DNA from: Ischnura elegans | Taxonomy: Eukaryota > Arthropoda > Insecta > Odonata > Coenagrionidae | DNA length: 64,000 bases | Assembly: GCF_921293095.1 (NCBI RefSeq) | Contig: NW_025791676.1 | Coordinates: forward strand, 62,001 to 126,000 | Reading direction: 5' to 3' | Shown here: positions 44,135-55,691 of the stretch, piece after piece | Numbering within the stretch: position 1 is the stretch's first letter | How the letters are laid out: every line of letters begins with the position of its first letter | Translations under genes and position numbers: made by a program | The notes under the pieces: generated by a model | Seen by the model: the letters and a program-made list of their open reading frames with translations, nothing else | What the model was told of the DNA's origin: nothing | Databases searched by the model: none

Positions 44135-46902
44135 ATTAGTCATCGCCTTGTGGAATGCAAATGGCGGATTAAAAAACAAGCTCCCAGAATTAAAAATGTT
44201 TTTAAAGAAAAACCACGTAAATGTTTGTTTTATTTCGGAAACAATGCTTAAAGATGATATTGACATAAGCATTGACGGCTACGTCACATATAGACGTGAC
44301 AACGATAATCCCCAGAGAGGCAAAGCTTCTGGTGGGGTAGCCATCGTGGTATCTGAAGGATTAAAATCCAATGTTTTACCTAATGACGACTTCCTAACGC
44401 TAGAGGCAATAGGAGTGACTATTGAAACGAGAATGGGAGACATCAGACTTTATTCCTGCTATCTAAGCCCTGGGAAGAAATTTGAAGAAAATGACTTCGA
44501 TAAACTTTTTGGCGATGGCAACGCAACTCTTATCGGCGGTGACTTCAACAGTAAGCATACCGAATGGAACTGCCCAATTGAAAATGCGAACGGAAAGAAA
44601 CTCAAAAAATACACGGATGAAAAAGGATTGAAAATTACAGCTCCAGTAGAACCCACCCGAATATATGGGAACTCGGTCATTGACTTCGCTATTAGTAAAA
44701 ACATCCCAAGATATATGAAGTCATACGTAATGAACAGCCTAACAAGTGATCACTACCCGGTCATAGTAAGGGTTGGAACGAATCCCATTTTACATACGGA
44801 TGAAAGGCTACGCTATTGTTATAGCCTGGCTAACTGGAAAACTTTTCAGGACGAAATTGAGAAGAATCTGAGTCCCACCAAACCTAAAGGGACAATTGAT
44901 CTCGACTCGAAAGCCGAAACATTGGGTAAGGTCATATATGCTGCCATGGAAAAAGCCATCCCCAAAAGGAAAAAACGGGGCGACAATTTCCTTCCACTCC
45001 CGTCCGATACCAAGGACATGATAAAAGAAAGAAATTATTGGAGAAGGCAATACCGGAATTTTGGAACGAGACATCTCAAAAACAAGGTGAAGATGCTAAA
45101 CAAAAAGATAACCTCTAGTATTCGAGATCTGAGGAAAAGGACGTGGGAGACAAAACTTAAAAATCTCGAAAACAACAGAGAAGGTATTTGGAAAATTGCA
45201 AGGGGCATGAAAACTACCATACCGCCGGATACGGTCATTAAAACAAATGAAGGCAAGCTGCTAACAAATCCCAAGGACAAGGCCGAACATCTGGCATCCT
45301 TCCTTGAGGGGGTGTTTAAACCGGTGCGTAAGAGCATTTTTACACCGGATTTAATTATCGAAGGCGAATGGGAAAAGGACGATGAAGTTCCATCAATAAC
45401 CGAAAATGAAGTACGTAGCCAAATAAAAAAGCTGGTAAAGGGTAAGGCGTGTGGCCTTGATAATATACCCAACGAGGTACTTCTAAAACTACCAGAAAAG
45501 GCTATTATGTTCTTGACTATATTAGTCAATGAATGCATTAGACATGGGCATTTTCCCAATCCGTGGAAAAGAGCCGGAGTTATTTGTATTCCGAAGAAGA
45601 GAGGCAAAATACTTAGTTGCGATGAATTCCGGCCTATCTCGCTACTTTCGAATTTAAGCAAACTTATGGAAAGGATCATCACCCCATACTTTGAGCAGCA
45701 CGCCAATAGAGTAATCCCGCAAGAACAGTTCGGGTTTCGTAGGGGTCTGTCCTGTACACAACAGGTGCACAGAGTCTTAGACTACATCTGTGATGGCTTT
45801 AATAAAAACGAAACGACAGTTGGCGTCTTTATTGACGTGTCTAAAGCTTTTGATAGTGTTTGGCACGAAGGTCTTTTACATAAAATGATTGAGTGGGGTT
45901 TCCCCCTGTGGATTTTAAATATGACACGCTCATACTTGAGCCAGAGAACCTTCGTGACCAGGTGGAAAGATGTGTCTAGCTCGAGCAAGGAAATGTCTGC
46001 AGGGGTGCCGCAAGGCTCTGTGCTTGGCCCCCTGCTCTTTAACATCTATACCGCAGACTTCCCGATTGACAGAGAGGACTGGCACTCTAAAACTGCCCTG
46101 TATGCGGATGATGCTGCCATTATAGCAAGGAGCAGATGCCCTAACAAGGCAACAGAATACTGCCAAGAGGCCTTGGACGAGGTTGTTAAATGGAACAGCA
46201 AATGGAGGATGAAAATTACTGCGGAAAAGACCAAGGCAATGATGTTTAGGAAACAAGCCACTGTCGAAGATCATAGACGGGAAAGGTTAAGAATAAAACA
46301 GCAGCCCTTACCCTGGGAGGAACATATAACATATTTAGGCGTGGAGTTCGATAGAAAACTCAATATGAGCAATCAAATAAATAAAATGAAAGCTAAATAC
46401 ATAGGAGCGAGGGTGTCTTTAAACCCCATTTTGAAAAGCAATGCTACCCCAGTAGCCGCAAAAACTATAATTTATAAGTCTTATATCCAATCAAAGTTAT
46501 TATATGCAGCACCGGCTTGGTGGGGACTATTAACCAAAGAAAAAATCGATAAAATCGAAAAGCTGGAAAGAAGACATCTACGCTCAATTTTCAAAATAAG
46601 GACGCGTATGGGCAATCAAGCAGTTTATAAACTAAGCAACATAACCGCAGTCAAAGACGTTGTGCGGAAAACCGCAGCGAGATATTTTGAAGAACTGACG
46701 CTTAATAAAAATAATGCCATTCAAGAAATCCTAACATTCAAAGACACCTTCAAAGATAAACATAAAAGACCAGAAGAAATTCTAAATATGACCTAACCAA
46801 AACAAAGAAAAGGATAAAACCAACACAAGGGTGTTAAATGTTAAGATAAGGAGCAAAAGAAGTAATATAAACTTCAATATCCGATAAACGCAAACCACAC
46901 GG
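44135..46902 (+). mobile_element. LINE-C: 5'-truncated Jockey-like LINE at the H2B start site
   Basis: 2768 bp in the sense direction of H2B, with a 14-bp target-site duplication. It begins within the first codons of ORF2, so the 5' UTR and ORF1 are missing, as expected from incomplete reverse transcription. There is a ~106-bp A-rich 3' UTR and no poly(A) tail. It is markedly more AT-rich than LINE-A and LINE-B, so it is a separate family, though its ORF2 motifs are close to those of LINE-B. Confidence 0.95.
44136..46796 (+). CDS. LINE-C ORF2, nearly complete, start lost by 5' truncation
   Basis: 886 codons open from the element boundary, so no native start is present. Counting from the Leu codon at 44148, the endonuclease motifs are WNANGG (2-7), the catalytic Glu at 31 in ISETML, GDFNSKH (131-137) and SDHYP (200-204). 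The RT motifs are FRPISLL (494-500), QFGFRRG (527-533), FIDVSKAFDSVW (561-572), AGVPQGSVLGPLLFN (618-632) and YADD (652-655). There is no internal stop, so insertion was probably recent. Overall similarity to LINE-B ORF2 places both in the Jockey clade. Confidence 0.93.
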   Translation, partial: LVIALWNANGGLKNKLPELKMFLKKNHVNVCFISETMLKDDIDISIDGYVTYRRDNDNPQRGKASGGVAIVVSEGLKSNVLPNDDFLTLEAIGVTIETRMGDIRLYSCYLSPGKKFEENDFDKLFGDGNATLIGGDFNSKHTEWNCPIENANGKKLKKYTDEKGLKITAPVEPTRIYGNSVIDFAISKNIPRYMKSYVMNSLTSDHYPVIVRVGTNPILHTDERLRYCYSLANWKTFQDEIEKNLSPTKPKGTIDLDSKAETLGKVIYAAMEKAIPKRKKRGDNFLPLPSDTKDMIKERNYWRRQYRNFGTRHLKNKVKMLNKKITSSIRDLRKRTWETKLKNLENNREGIWKIARGMKTTIPPDTVIKTNEGKLLTNPKDKAEHLASFLEGVFKPVRKSIFTPDLIIEGEWEKDDEVPSITENEVRSQIKKLVKGKACGLDNIPNEVLLKLPEKAIMFLTILVNECIRHGHFPNPWKRAGVICIPKKRGKILSCDEFRPISLLSNLSKLMERIITPYFEQHANRVIPQEQFGFRRGLSCTQQVHRVLDYICDGFNKNETTVGVFIDVSKAFDSVWHEGLLHKMIEWGFPLWILNMTRSYLSQRTFVTRWKDVSSSSKEMSAGVPQGSVLGPLLFNIYTADFPIDREDWHSKTALYADDAAIIARSRCPNKATEYCQEALDEVVKWNSKWRMKITAEKTKAMMFRKQATVEDHRRERLRIKQQPLPWEEHITYLGVEFDRKLNMSNQINKMKAKYIGARVSLNPILKSNATPVAAKTIIYKSYIQSKLLYAAPAWWGLLTKEKIDKIEKLERRHLRSIFKIRTRMGNQAVYKLSNITAVKDVVRKTAARYFEELTLNKNNAIQEILTFKDTFKDKHKRPEEILNMT

Positions 46903-46940
46903 TCAGATACATCTCGCTGCTACGCAACGTTGATACCAAC

Positions 46941-47312
46941 ATGCCACCCAAGACTAGCGGAAAGGCTGCCAAGAAGGCCGGCAAGGCCCAGAAGAACATC
47001 TCCAAGGGAGACAAGAAGAAGAAGCGCAGGAGGAAGGAGAGCTACGCAATCTACATCTACAAGGTGTTGAAGCAGGTCCACCCTGACACCGGTATCTCCT
47101 CCAAGGCCATGAACATCATGAACTCCTTCGTCAACGACATCTTCGAGAGGATCGCCGCCGAGGCTTCCCGTCTCGCTCACTACAACAAGCGCTCCACCAT
47201 CACCTCCAGGGAGGTGCAGACCGCCGTCAGGCTCCTGCTCCCCGGTGAACTGGCCAAGCACGCCGTGTCTGAGGGCACCAAGGCTGTGACCAAGTACACC
47301 AGCTCCAAGTAA
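46941..47312 (+). CDS. H2B: Histone H2B, unit 2: coding region intact, promoter displaced
   Basis: 123 residues, identical to unit 1. LINE-C separates the TATA box and start region from the coding region by 2.8 kb. Only 38 bp of native 5' leader remain, including the right copy of the target duplication. Expression would need read-through of the LINE or a promoter within it. Confidence 0.98.
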   Translation: MPPKTSGKAAKKAGKAQKNISKGDKKKKRRRKESYAIYIYKVLKQVHPDTGISSKAMNIMNSFVNDIFERIAAEASRLAHYNKRSTITSREVQTAVRLLLPGELAKHAVSEGTKAVTKYTSSK

Positions 47313-47333
47313 ATTACTTGGTAGCGCCCCAAC

Positions 47334-47382
47334 GGCCCTTTTTAGGGCCCTACATCATTCAGTGTGATGTTTCCATTGCTTA
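47334..47382 (+). terminator. Histone 3' stem-loop of H2B plus CCATTGCTTA, unit 2
   Basis: Stem-loop at 47334-47349 and CCATTGCTTA at 47373-47382. Confidence 0.95.
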
Positions 47383-47482
47383 CTTCAACGACAAAAACGA
47401 AGTTCCACTTTAAAATTCACAACGGTAGTCCATATCTCATTTTTAGTGCTCAGAAGGTCCTAATTTTTATGATTAATCCTTG

Positions 47483-47496
47483 GTTGCCATAGCAAC
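47483..47496. promoter_or_regulatory. X-box-like palindrome downstream of H2B, unit 2
   Basis: GTTGCCATAGCAAC, identical to 12256-12269. Confidence 0.45.
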
Positions 47497-47598
47497 AGAT
47501 TGTTGATCATTCATCAGTTATTTCATTCCAACAGTCTGTGATTGTTGCCGTCGCATTGTCAAAGCGAAGTGTGACGGTGTCTCCGGGCTCTCTCAAAT

Positions 47599-47637
47599 GT
47601 TCAAGTTCAAAAGTCGTTTTTCCACGAGCGTAACAGA
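47599..47637 (-). mobile_element. LINE-A-like 3' end relic, unit 2
   Basis: Same relic as at 12372-12410. Confidence 0.65.
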
Positions 47638-48249
47638 TACAATGTTCCCACAAATTAATAATTTATGCAACATTATTTTCTCTTTCCTTATCTTCATGGC
47701 AGATGTTTTTCCTTTCCCTCTATCGCGTACATGAATTTCTACTATCGCTATATGTAAAGTCCTCCGTAACGTCTCCACAGTTCCTCGTTGCATGACAATC
47801 CGTCCAGTGCGTTCAAATTTTGTCTACTTGCAGCCGCACGAGACGATCGTTAATGTTATTTCCTTGTTATGACAACAAAAGGCACTTTGTTACTCAGAAA
47901 ACTGGTGGGACAGTTTCTCTTACGTCAAACCGTTTGTCCGTTATTCCATCATTTTCAGTTCACTCCATATTCCACGTTGGCAGCCCATTGTAATCCATCT
48001 TCGAAAGCCTCTACTTTGTCACGGGAGGTCCGCGCTTCAGCTGTCTTCCTTTCCGCAACATTTATGAAAACTAACTCTTACAGATCCATTTCCGAAACTG
48101 ATACTTTTGAAATGGAATTTATGCGCCGTTGATGCTCAATTTCATTCCTGTATGACATTTAACTCCAAATTGTTACAAAGTCAGATAGTGAACTATCGAA
48201 TCTAATCACCGAATGAGTATAACATTCTTCAAAAGCCATACATATCTTC
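47638..48249. other. H2B-5S spacer, unit 2
   Basis: Same as 12411-13022. No gene recognised. Confidence 0.5.
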
Positions 48250-48369
48250 GCCAACGGCCATACCACGTTGAATACACCGGTTCTCGTCCGATCACCGAAG
48301 TTAAGCAACGTCGGGCCCGGATAGTACTTGGATGGGTGACCGCCTGGGAACACCGGGTGCTGTTGGTAT
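48250..48369 (+). rRNA. 5S rRNA gene 1, unit 2 (intact)
   Basis: 120 bp with the insect-type start GCCAACGGCCATACCACG, helix II strands ACGTTG/CAACGT, the Pol III internal control region (GGATGGGTGACCGCCTGGGA) and a TTTTT terminator at 48373-48377. It is the 5S component of the large ribosomal subunit, transcribed by Pol III via TFIIIA. It is the uninterrupted form of the locus split by LINE-D in unit 1. Confidence 0.97.
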
Positions 48370-49587
48370 CACTTTTTATTTTTTTCCCCTATCCTTATGA
48401 TAACTAATTACAAGTTATTCACCACATGCATGCGTTGAAGGATGTGCATTGCATTTTCTTTCGCGTGAAATGGCAGTACTCCCACTTCCTTCAAGTGAAA
48501 CGATTGAAACACGCCACTTCAGTTTTCCCAGTTAACTTTTCCTTATCGCGCAGAACGCTGCCTTTGTGCAGTCCATGCCATTTCTTAGGCCCATACCATT
48601 CCTTCCGTATTCTACACGTAAGTTACTCACATCGTACATACTGAAAAAAATCATATCGCTCGAGTAAATTCCGTAAGTGTAGTAAATGACATCTCATGAA
48701 GGAAACGTCGGTGATTACAGCGAAAATTATATTGTTCCACGAACGATCGATATAACTTTTTTATTCACCACTCTTGGATAATATATTTCTGTTCCTAGGT
48801 TGATACATTCGTTATGTCATTCATAGAGAAACCGCGCTTAAAACAGTCAAGCCCGGAAAATTTAAATAAAGTAATGTAACGCCGAACAATATACTTCTCG
48901 AAATTATTCCTTGAGAGAACTGCTTTTCCTGTCTGCATTCCATAATGCTCCATTTCCAGCGAATCCATTTTTAAAATTGAATGCATACCCAAAATAATTT
49001 CGATCATGAAACAGTTGACACAACAACAGGCGACATTTACTAAGCGATGGGAGCTGAAAGAAATCGCCATTACAGTAACAAGCACACCGTTGCTACAGAC
49101 ATTTTTCAGAAACACATTTTCAAATATCGAGTACATGAAATAACGGAATTGAGAGACACTAAAGCACATCCGACTACTGCGGGAAACTGGCAACTATTAA
49201 ACTTAAAAAAATATTTTAACTCAGCTACCACGAGCTATGCATTGCCAGAAAATGCCGAGAAAAATTCTTTAAAAAAAGAAGACGAAGGTCAATTTGTGAA
49301 ATGCTTTCAACGATTAGTATTCTCCTTTTAGATTTTCTGGAAACGAAAATTAATTCATAGCGTAATAATTAAAACCCTGCTACGTGCGATTCCCTTCATT
49401 AACCGGATCGGCTATTGATCATTCATCATTCCTTTTCTTACACGTGTGTAGCGTCAAAAGGTGGAAGATACAAACGACGTAATGTCAGCTGTCACTGACA
49501 AACTTGCAACAATGTAATAATTAATCTCGTCATCCGCATCCCGGGACAAGTATTGCATCGTGAGTGCTCAAAAAGTAACACGCGCTG

Positions 49588-49601
49588 CCGCTAGATGGTG
49601 C
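49588..49601 (+). promoter_or_regulatory. CTCF-like motif 1, unit 2
   Basis: CCGCTAGATGGTGC. The motif is unchanged although flanking bases differ from unit 1 (GCGAGGGAGG against GCGACGGAGG). Confidence 0.5.
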
Positions 49602-52081
49602 GAGGGAGGCCACTCCGCAGTCCGGTGCCTGCCTCGCCGGGCGCGTGCAAACACAAGTTTGAACGTTCGATCCCCCGAGGGAGAGCGCACCCGGGCTATT
49701 GTTTACGACCGAGGTCAACAATGCCAATGCATACGCTGTCGAGTCCTCGGATCTTGACTGTCTCGAACAATTGCTATTAATGACAGCAATGGCACATAGC
49801 CTTTTCGTCCGAAGACGCAAAGCTTGCGTCCGTTTCGCACGTAAAATCACTTTTAAATTCAATCTATGAACACATCATTGTAAACCTGCACATTTCTCTC
49901 ATTTCTCATCGTTGGTGAATGTTAATTTTGACTGAAGGAAATTAAATCCGGGCAATGCTATTAACTGCCGACCACCGAGCGTCGCTCGGCGTATCGCATT
50001 TCATTTTCGCGTTCAAAACTAGCGGACCACTTCCACTCCCATACGAATTGAGTTCCTGCAAGTCTCGACACGCACACTGACTAGGCAGCCGGTATCGGGG
50101 GTGTCGAGCCTGGAGAAAAGCAAAACAAAATGCTGCCGTCCGAACTTGCGTGTCATGCGATGGATAAAATTGTGCTCCCGGAACATGAAGGACGCAATTT
50201 CTTTCTTTCATTATGTCTCGTTTACGTTGTAATGGCACGCTTGCAATCGGTTAAACGGACAAAGCTTGCAGATGCATTCGAGAAATATATTAATCGCGGA
50301 GTTGTTTCGTGAACGATTCATTACATCAATTCAATTACAGATTTATTGTAACAGTTACTCATCAAACGCACGACGTCCTACGAAGCACAATTTCGACGGC
50401 CTATCAAAGACAATGAAACGCAAACGTACGATACTTACTATCGATACTTAATTCGCAACAATAAGAATTTTTCAATGCAAGCAATTAGTAGTGGTACACT
50501 TCCCACACGCAAATCGGTGCAACAACTTCAGCGTTAGTACTTGTTCAAACAATTGAAAACAACAGCAATGAAACCAGCAAACACCCGGTTGCTAAGGATA
50601 ATTAGCACGTCAACAATCACATTTCTCATTCCCTTTCCCGGGAAAGACCAGCGATTAAAAAGTTTGATGTAATGACATCGAGTAATTATCACCCATGGCG
50701 AAAGCTTTTGAAATTTCGATCCCCTACGGTTACCTCGTAACAATCAGTAACGCATTGAAAGAGCACAGTTTACATTTTTTCCCGAAAATCATAACACATG
50801 CGGTGTGCGAAAATGAGTGTCGAGGACTTAAAATAGTCTTCGACGCTTTGCACAATGCGTTCCCACATTTCCGATAACCAACGATGAACATAATTTTGCA
50901 AAATCACAAATAAACTTGCGTATGAGTGCCGCTACTTACAACATTTCACGGTTTCCATTCAATCATATGACAATGGCGTTTTGCTGGTCTCCAATTTCAC
51001 GAGTCTGAGGAAACGTTTGTGATTTGACGTTTTACAATTAATTCCTTTTCCATATCCGATAAAATTCTTTTGGCCTCCGTGATGCTAACACTACGCTTTT
51101 CAAGTCACATGTCAAATCAACACAGCATTACCATGGAATGTTATCGTTGCCCTAATTAATTATGTAGTTCCGCTGCGAAGAAGTTATGAAATATCACACA
51201 AGGAATTATATTCGGACGAAAGGCACGTTAACAATAATCAACGCCGGCTGACATTGGAAATGCGGTGTGCACTATTCGACATCGCTGACTGCTTTCATAA
51301 CAGCAGTCCAAATACATAGCATTACACTTATTATTAATCCGGATCTGCCAATGTACATAACTTCACACATACAGAGTATACGACCACGATGTAACACCGT
51401 AAACACTTCCATTAAAATATTCCGTAATAAATTTTGTGAAACCAAACAATCCGTTGCTAAGGAATTCGCGAAAAATGTTCTTCCTTCAACTCCTTCGTCA
51501 ACATTTCAAACAGTGCACAGTGCCTAAGATACAAAGTGCAAGGGAAAACCATCAACGTCTTAGCACATTCAAAGGCAAACACTTTTAAATTATGCCACGA
51601 TTCACTCAACTTGTAACAATTAAGGACGCCACGACTAATTTATGTTTTCTTACGATGCACAATTAAACGCTGGGATCAATCAACCGTCATCATCGTCAAA
51701 CAGTGTATTAATCACATCACAGTTCACTTTTCTACACAAAAGAGAAAGCCAAGGAATAACACAGACAACGATTATGAATGTAAAAAGTAGAAAAATAAGT
51801 AACAGCGTACTTACTCGGCTCTTCGGCTGTAGATCACAATCGCTGTTGTCAACACACTTCATTCCCGTACATTTAACTAACTTTTCCTATGCATCCAGCG
51901 ACACAAACACTTTCAATCCTTTCCTCACGATTGCCAAGCGTCACAAAGAACACTACAGAACCGGCGTTATGTCAGTTACAGCTGATAAACATTATACAAT
52001 TATCACTGATATTAGTTACTCGCGACGTCTTCTCACTACAGCTGCCGCAGCAAGAGCGATCGAGTGGTAATACAGATTCGG

Positions 52082-52095
52082 CCGCTAGATGGTGC
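52082..52095 (+). promoter_or_regulatory. CTCF-like motif 2, unit 2
   Basis: CCGCTAGATGGTGC, same as 20052-20065. Confidence 0.5.
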
Positions 52096-53675
52096 GGGGG
52101 GAACCTCCAGCAGTCCACTGCGCGCATCGCTGTTGGGAATTAGGAATCGCGCGTGGGAAAGCAATTGGGATAATTATTCGCAACGCAGCGGCAAAATGCG
52201 AATCCTTGCCATACCTAATGAACCATCGATTGTCATTGGTCGTGAACTATTAATGTTCTCCACAACAATGGCACATCGAACGACCAAATCCCCGCCTTAA
52301 AGTCGCATATAATATCGTAAATTAAGCCAAGATTCAAGCGCAATGTGGTGAACATTTGCATAATTGGAATATAGAGTACTCTTGTACCTCAAAATATCCA
52401 CCAAAACGTACCTCATGATGCAGAGTCTTACGTGGTTTTCGACGATTTCCAAGCGATTTTAAACCAATATATCAAGTACGGATGTCACTGTTAACATTCG
52501 TATGGCGAAGGAAATGATGTAGCAATCAGGAATTACTGAAAGAGGCAGTACAATCTGGGAAATGTTTGTGAGTTTGCCTTTGACGTTTGAAAAGTAATTC
52601 CTCTACTACGTCCGATAACATTCCTTGGGCTCCGTTATGCTAACAGTTCGCTTTTAAAATCACATGTTAAGTTATCACAGCTTACCATTAAACTGCCCAA
52701 ATTATTTACGTTATAATATCCCTGCCCTAATATTTACGTTATTCCGCTGCCAAGAAAAAATGAAATAGCACAAAAGGAATTACATTCCCACGAAAGGAAC
52801 GTTAAGAATAACCAACGACGCCTGACGGTAGGAATGGGACGTGTAATCGTCAACATCGTTAATTGTTCTTTCATTGCACTTGCTAGACTTAGCATTGACA
52901 CGTATTACTAATCAAGATCTGCCAATTAAAATCACTTCACTCATGCAAATTTAAGGACGACGATATAACACGCTAAACACTTCCATTTAATTATTCCGTA
53001 TTCACTAATGTGAAACCAGCAATCCGTTGCTAAGGAAAAAATTAGCGAAAAATATTCTTCCTTCCACTCTTTCGTCAACATTTCAAACAGTGCACAGTGC
53101 CTAACATACAAAGTGCAAGGGATAACCATCAACGCCTTAGCACAGAAAAGGCAAACAGTTTTAAATTAAGCCACGATTCACTCAACTTGTAACAATTAAG
53201 GACGCCACGAATAATTTCGGTTTTCTTAGGATACACAATTACACGTTGGGATCAATCAACCGTCATCATCGTCAAACAGTGAATTAATCACTACACAGTT
53301 TACTTTTCCACACGAAAGAGAAACGAAAGGAACAACACAGTCAACGAATACGAGCGTGAAAAGTGTTTAAATAAGTAATAGCGTACTTACTCGGCTCGCT
53401 GGTTGTGGATCACAGTATTCACCTGCACGGCTATCAGAATCGCTGTTTTCATCACACTATTGATTCTCGTGCATTTCACTCACTTTTCCTATACATCCAT
53501 CGACACAGACACTTTCACTCATTTCCTCGCGTTTGCTGTGCGTCACAAAGAACACTACATAACCGGCGTTATGTGATTAACCACTGATAAACATGGACTA
53601 ATTATAACTGATAATAATTATTCGCGTCGTCTTCTCACGACAGCTACCGCTGATCGAGTAGTAATTCAGAATCCG

Positions 53676-53689
53676 CCGACAGATGGCGC
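53676..53689 (+). promoter_or_regulatory. CTCF-like motif 3, unit 2
   Basis: CCGACAGATGGCGC, same as 21647-21660. Confidence 0.5.
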
Positions 53690-55677
53690 GGGAGGCCTTT
53701 TCGCAGTCGCTCGCCGTGGACGTCCAGAGCGGAATTTGAAATATCGTCTCTCGGTGGGATTTCTATCCCGGATTGCGACTCGGCGCAAATATGCGAACGC
53801 TAGCCACGATGAATGATTTATCGACTCATCCGCGGTCAATTGTCGTGAAATGCGGAAAAACAAATGTTGTCATTTACAACAATGAAACACCGCACTGTAT
53901 TCCAACGACGCGAAGCACGGAATATATGTAAATAATCCATTCATCAAACACAGTATCGTTTAAACGTACATGATCGGAACACGACCGCCTCGTAAATGAT
54001 CATCTGCCAGTGAAGTGACGACTGTCAAGCGGTGTCTTTCCTCCGCCCGCGATTTGCATTTCATTTCGGCGTTCGGAGGGAGCGGACCGCTTCGACTCCA
54101 GGCAGGAATACACTCCGTGCGGCTGACGATTCTCGGCATCGCGGGTGCAGGGCAGGGGGCCGCGAGGCAGAGAACATCTCGGACGTAGGTGCTCGTCGCG
54201 ATAACACGGATAAGCGGGGAAAGAACTCGGCTCGGTTATACCTTAGGTTAGGTGATTAGAAGTGATTCATTGATTAGCCGTAAATACCGGACCATTTCAT
54301 TAGCATATCGATTCCGCGACGAATGCAGTGAGCGATTTAACTGTTTGTCACCGTTCCTTCCTACTCTGAAAATGTTTCGTGCCCGAGTTGCTGCCCGCAG
54401 TTGTCCACGATTCAATTTTACATTTTCCCTAACGGTACCGTAAGTTCTTACTACATTTTTGCATGCCACGGTGAATGACAATCGTTCTCCAGTCTCTTTG
54501 CCATCGGAGTGAAGCGGAAATTACATCCTTTCGCGAGCGATCGAAGAATTTCCTTATGCGAATTAATTATTCCTCGTGAGTAGTCAGGTCTACTTTCCTT
54601 CCTCGATTGCACCCTACATACGTCAAATATCCTTCCTCTTCTCAATAAGTGATATCGTCACTGTCTGCCAGTGTCAACGACTTATCCTTAAACCGAACTC
54701 CCATAGTTGTACATATTCGCAGTACACGAGAAAAGTTCGCAGAGTTTCGGAGTATAGCCGTACATTTAGTCAGTAAAGGGAGAGAACCGATTAATTAATA
54801 TCTTATGAGTAGGCAATCCACATTTCTCTACACTGTATTAAAACGCACGGAACGACTTAATCCGTAGCAATAAATTTCCGTGCCTTCTGCCTTGAGTATA
54901 TGTTAATGAACACACTCGTCTCTTCCACAATGATTTTCAAAGCATAACTCAATTATTTGGAAAGCTTTTCGTGACATTGAGCAGTTTCGCTTGAGCGCTG
55001 AACGATATAGTTACCCTTAGTAACGAAGTTATTTGGTTTCCTGTTGGCTGTTTGCTACACATAAACATTTCAATGCAAGACGTAACGCGAGTACAGCAAA
55101 TAATGGAAACTTTGCATCGCTAATTCTTTCAACGTTACGTGCGACGTAACATAGCAACCAACGGTGGAAAATCATGGAATTCGCTTATCAAAAATGCCAC
55201 TTCTTGCAAGTACTGCTAATTTTTATTAATAGGGGAATGTTGTCTGCTTAATATAAATTGCCTCCCGAAGACATATAAGACACGGGAAAAAAAATTCTGT
55301 GGCCTGTAAGTTGACAAATAGCAATCCAATTTCATACACTTTACCCAAATCCTTTGCTGATTTCTACCAAATATTTTGATGTCCCTCGTGAACCGAAAAC
55401 TTTGATAAATTTAGTCATAACTCCATAATTCTAACATAATTTTTTTTCGTGCACCGCATTGGAAACCATTCTTGCCATTGTGTTACTTCAGCATGTTAAT
55501 TAGGAATGGTTTGCAAGGGAAATGCAGAAAAAGCGAGAATGTTATTGATATTCTCCCCTTCTTCGGTTACTAGTGAATGACTGCGTCTCGTATTAATATA
55601 CCATAAATTAACTAATAACAAGCTGGTCGCCTATTTCGCACTTGGCTGCGAACTGTCTGAGTATGGTTCCGCCGCCG

Positions 55678-55691
55678 CCGCTAGATGGTGC
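55678..55691 (+). promoter_or_regulatory. CTCF-like motif 4, unit 2
   Basis: CCGCTAGATGGTGC, same as 23649-23662. Confidence 0.5.
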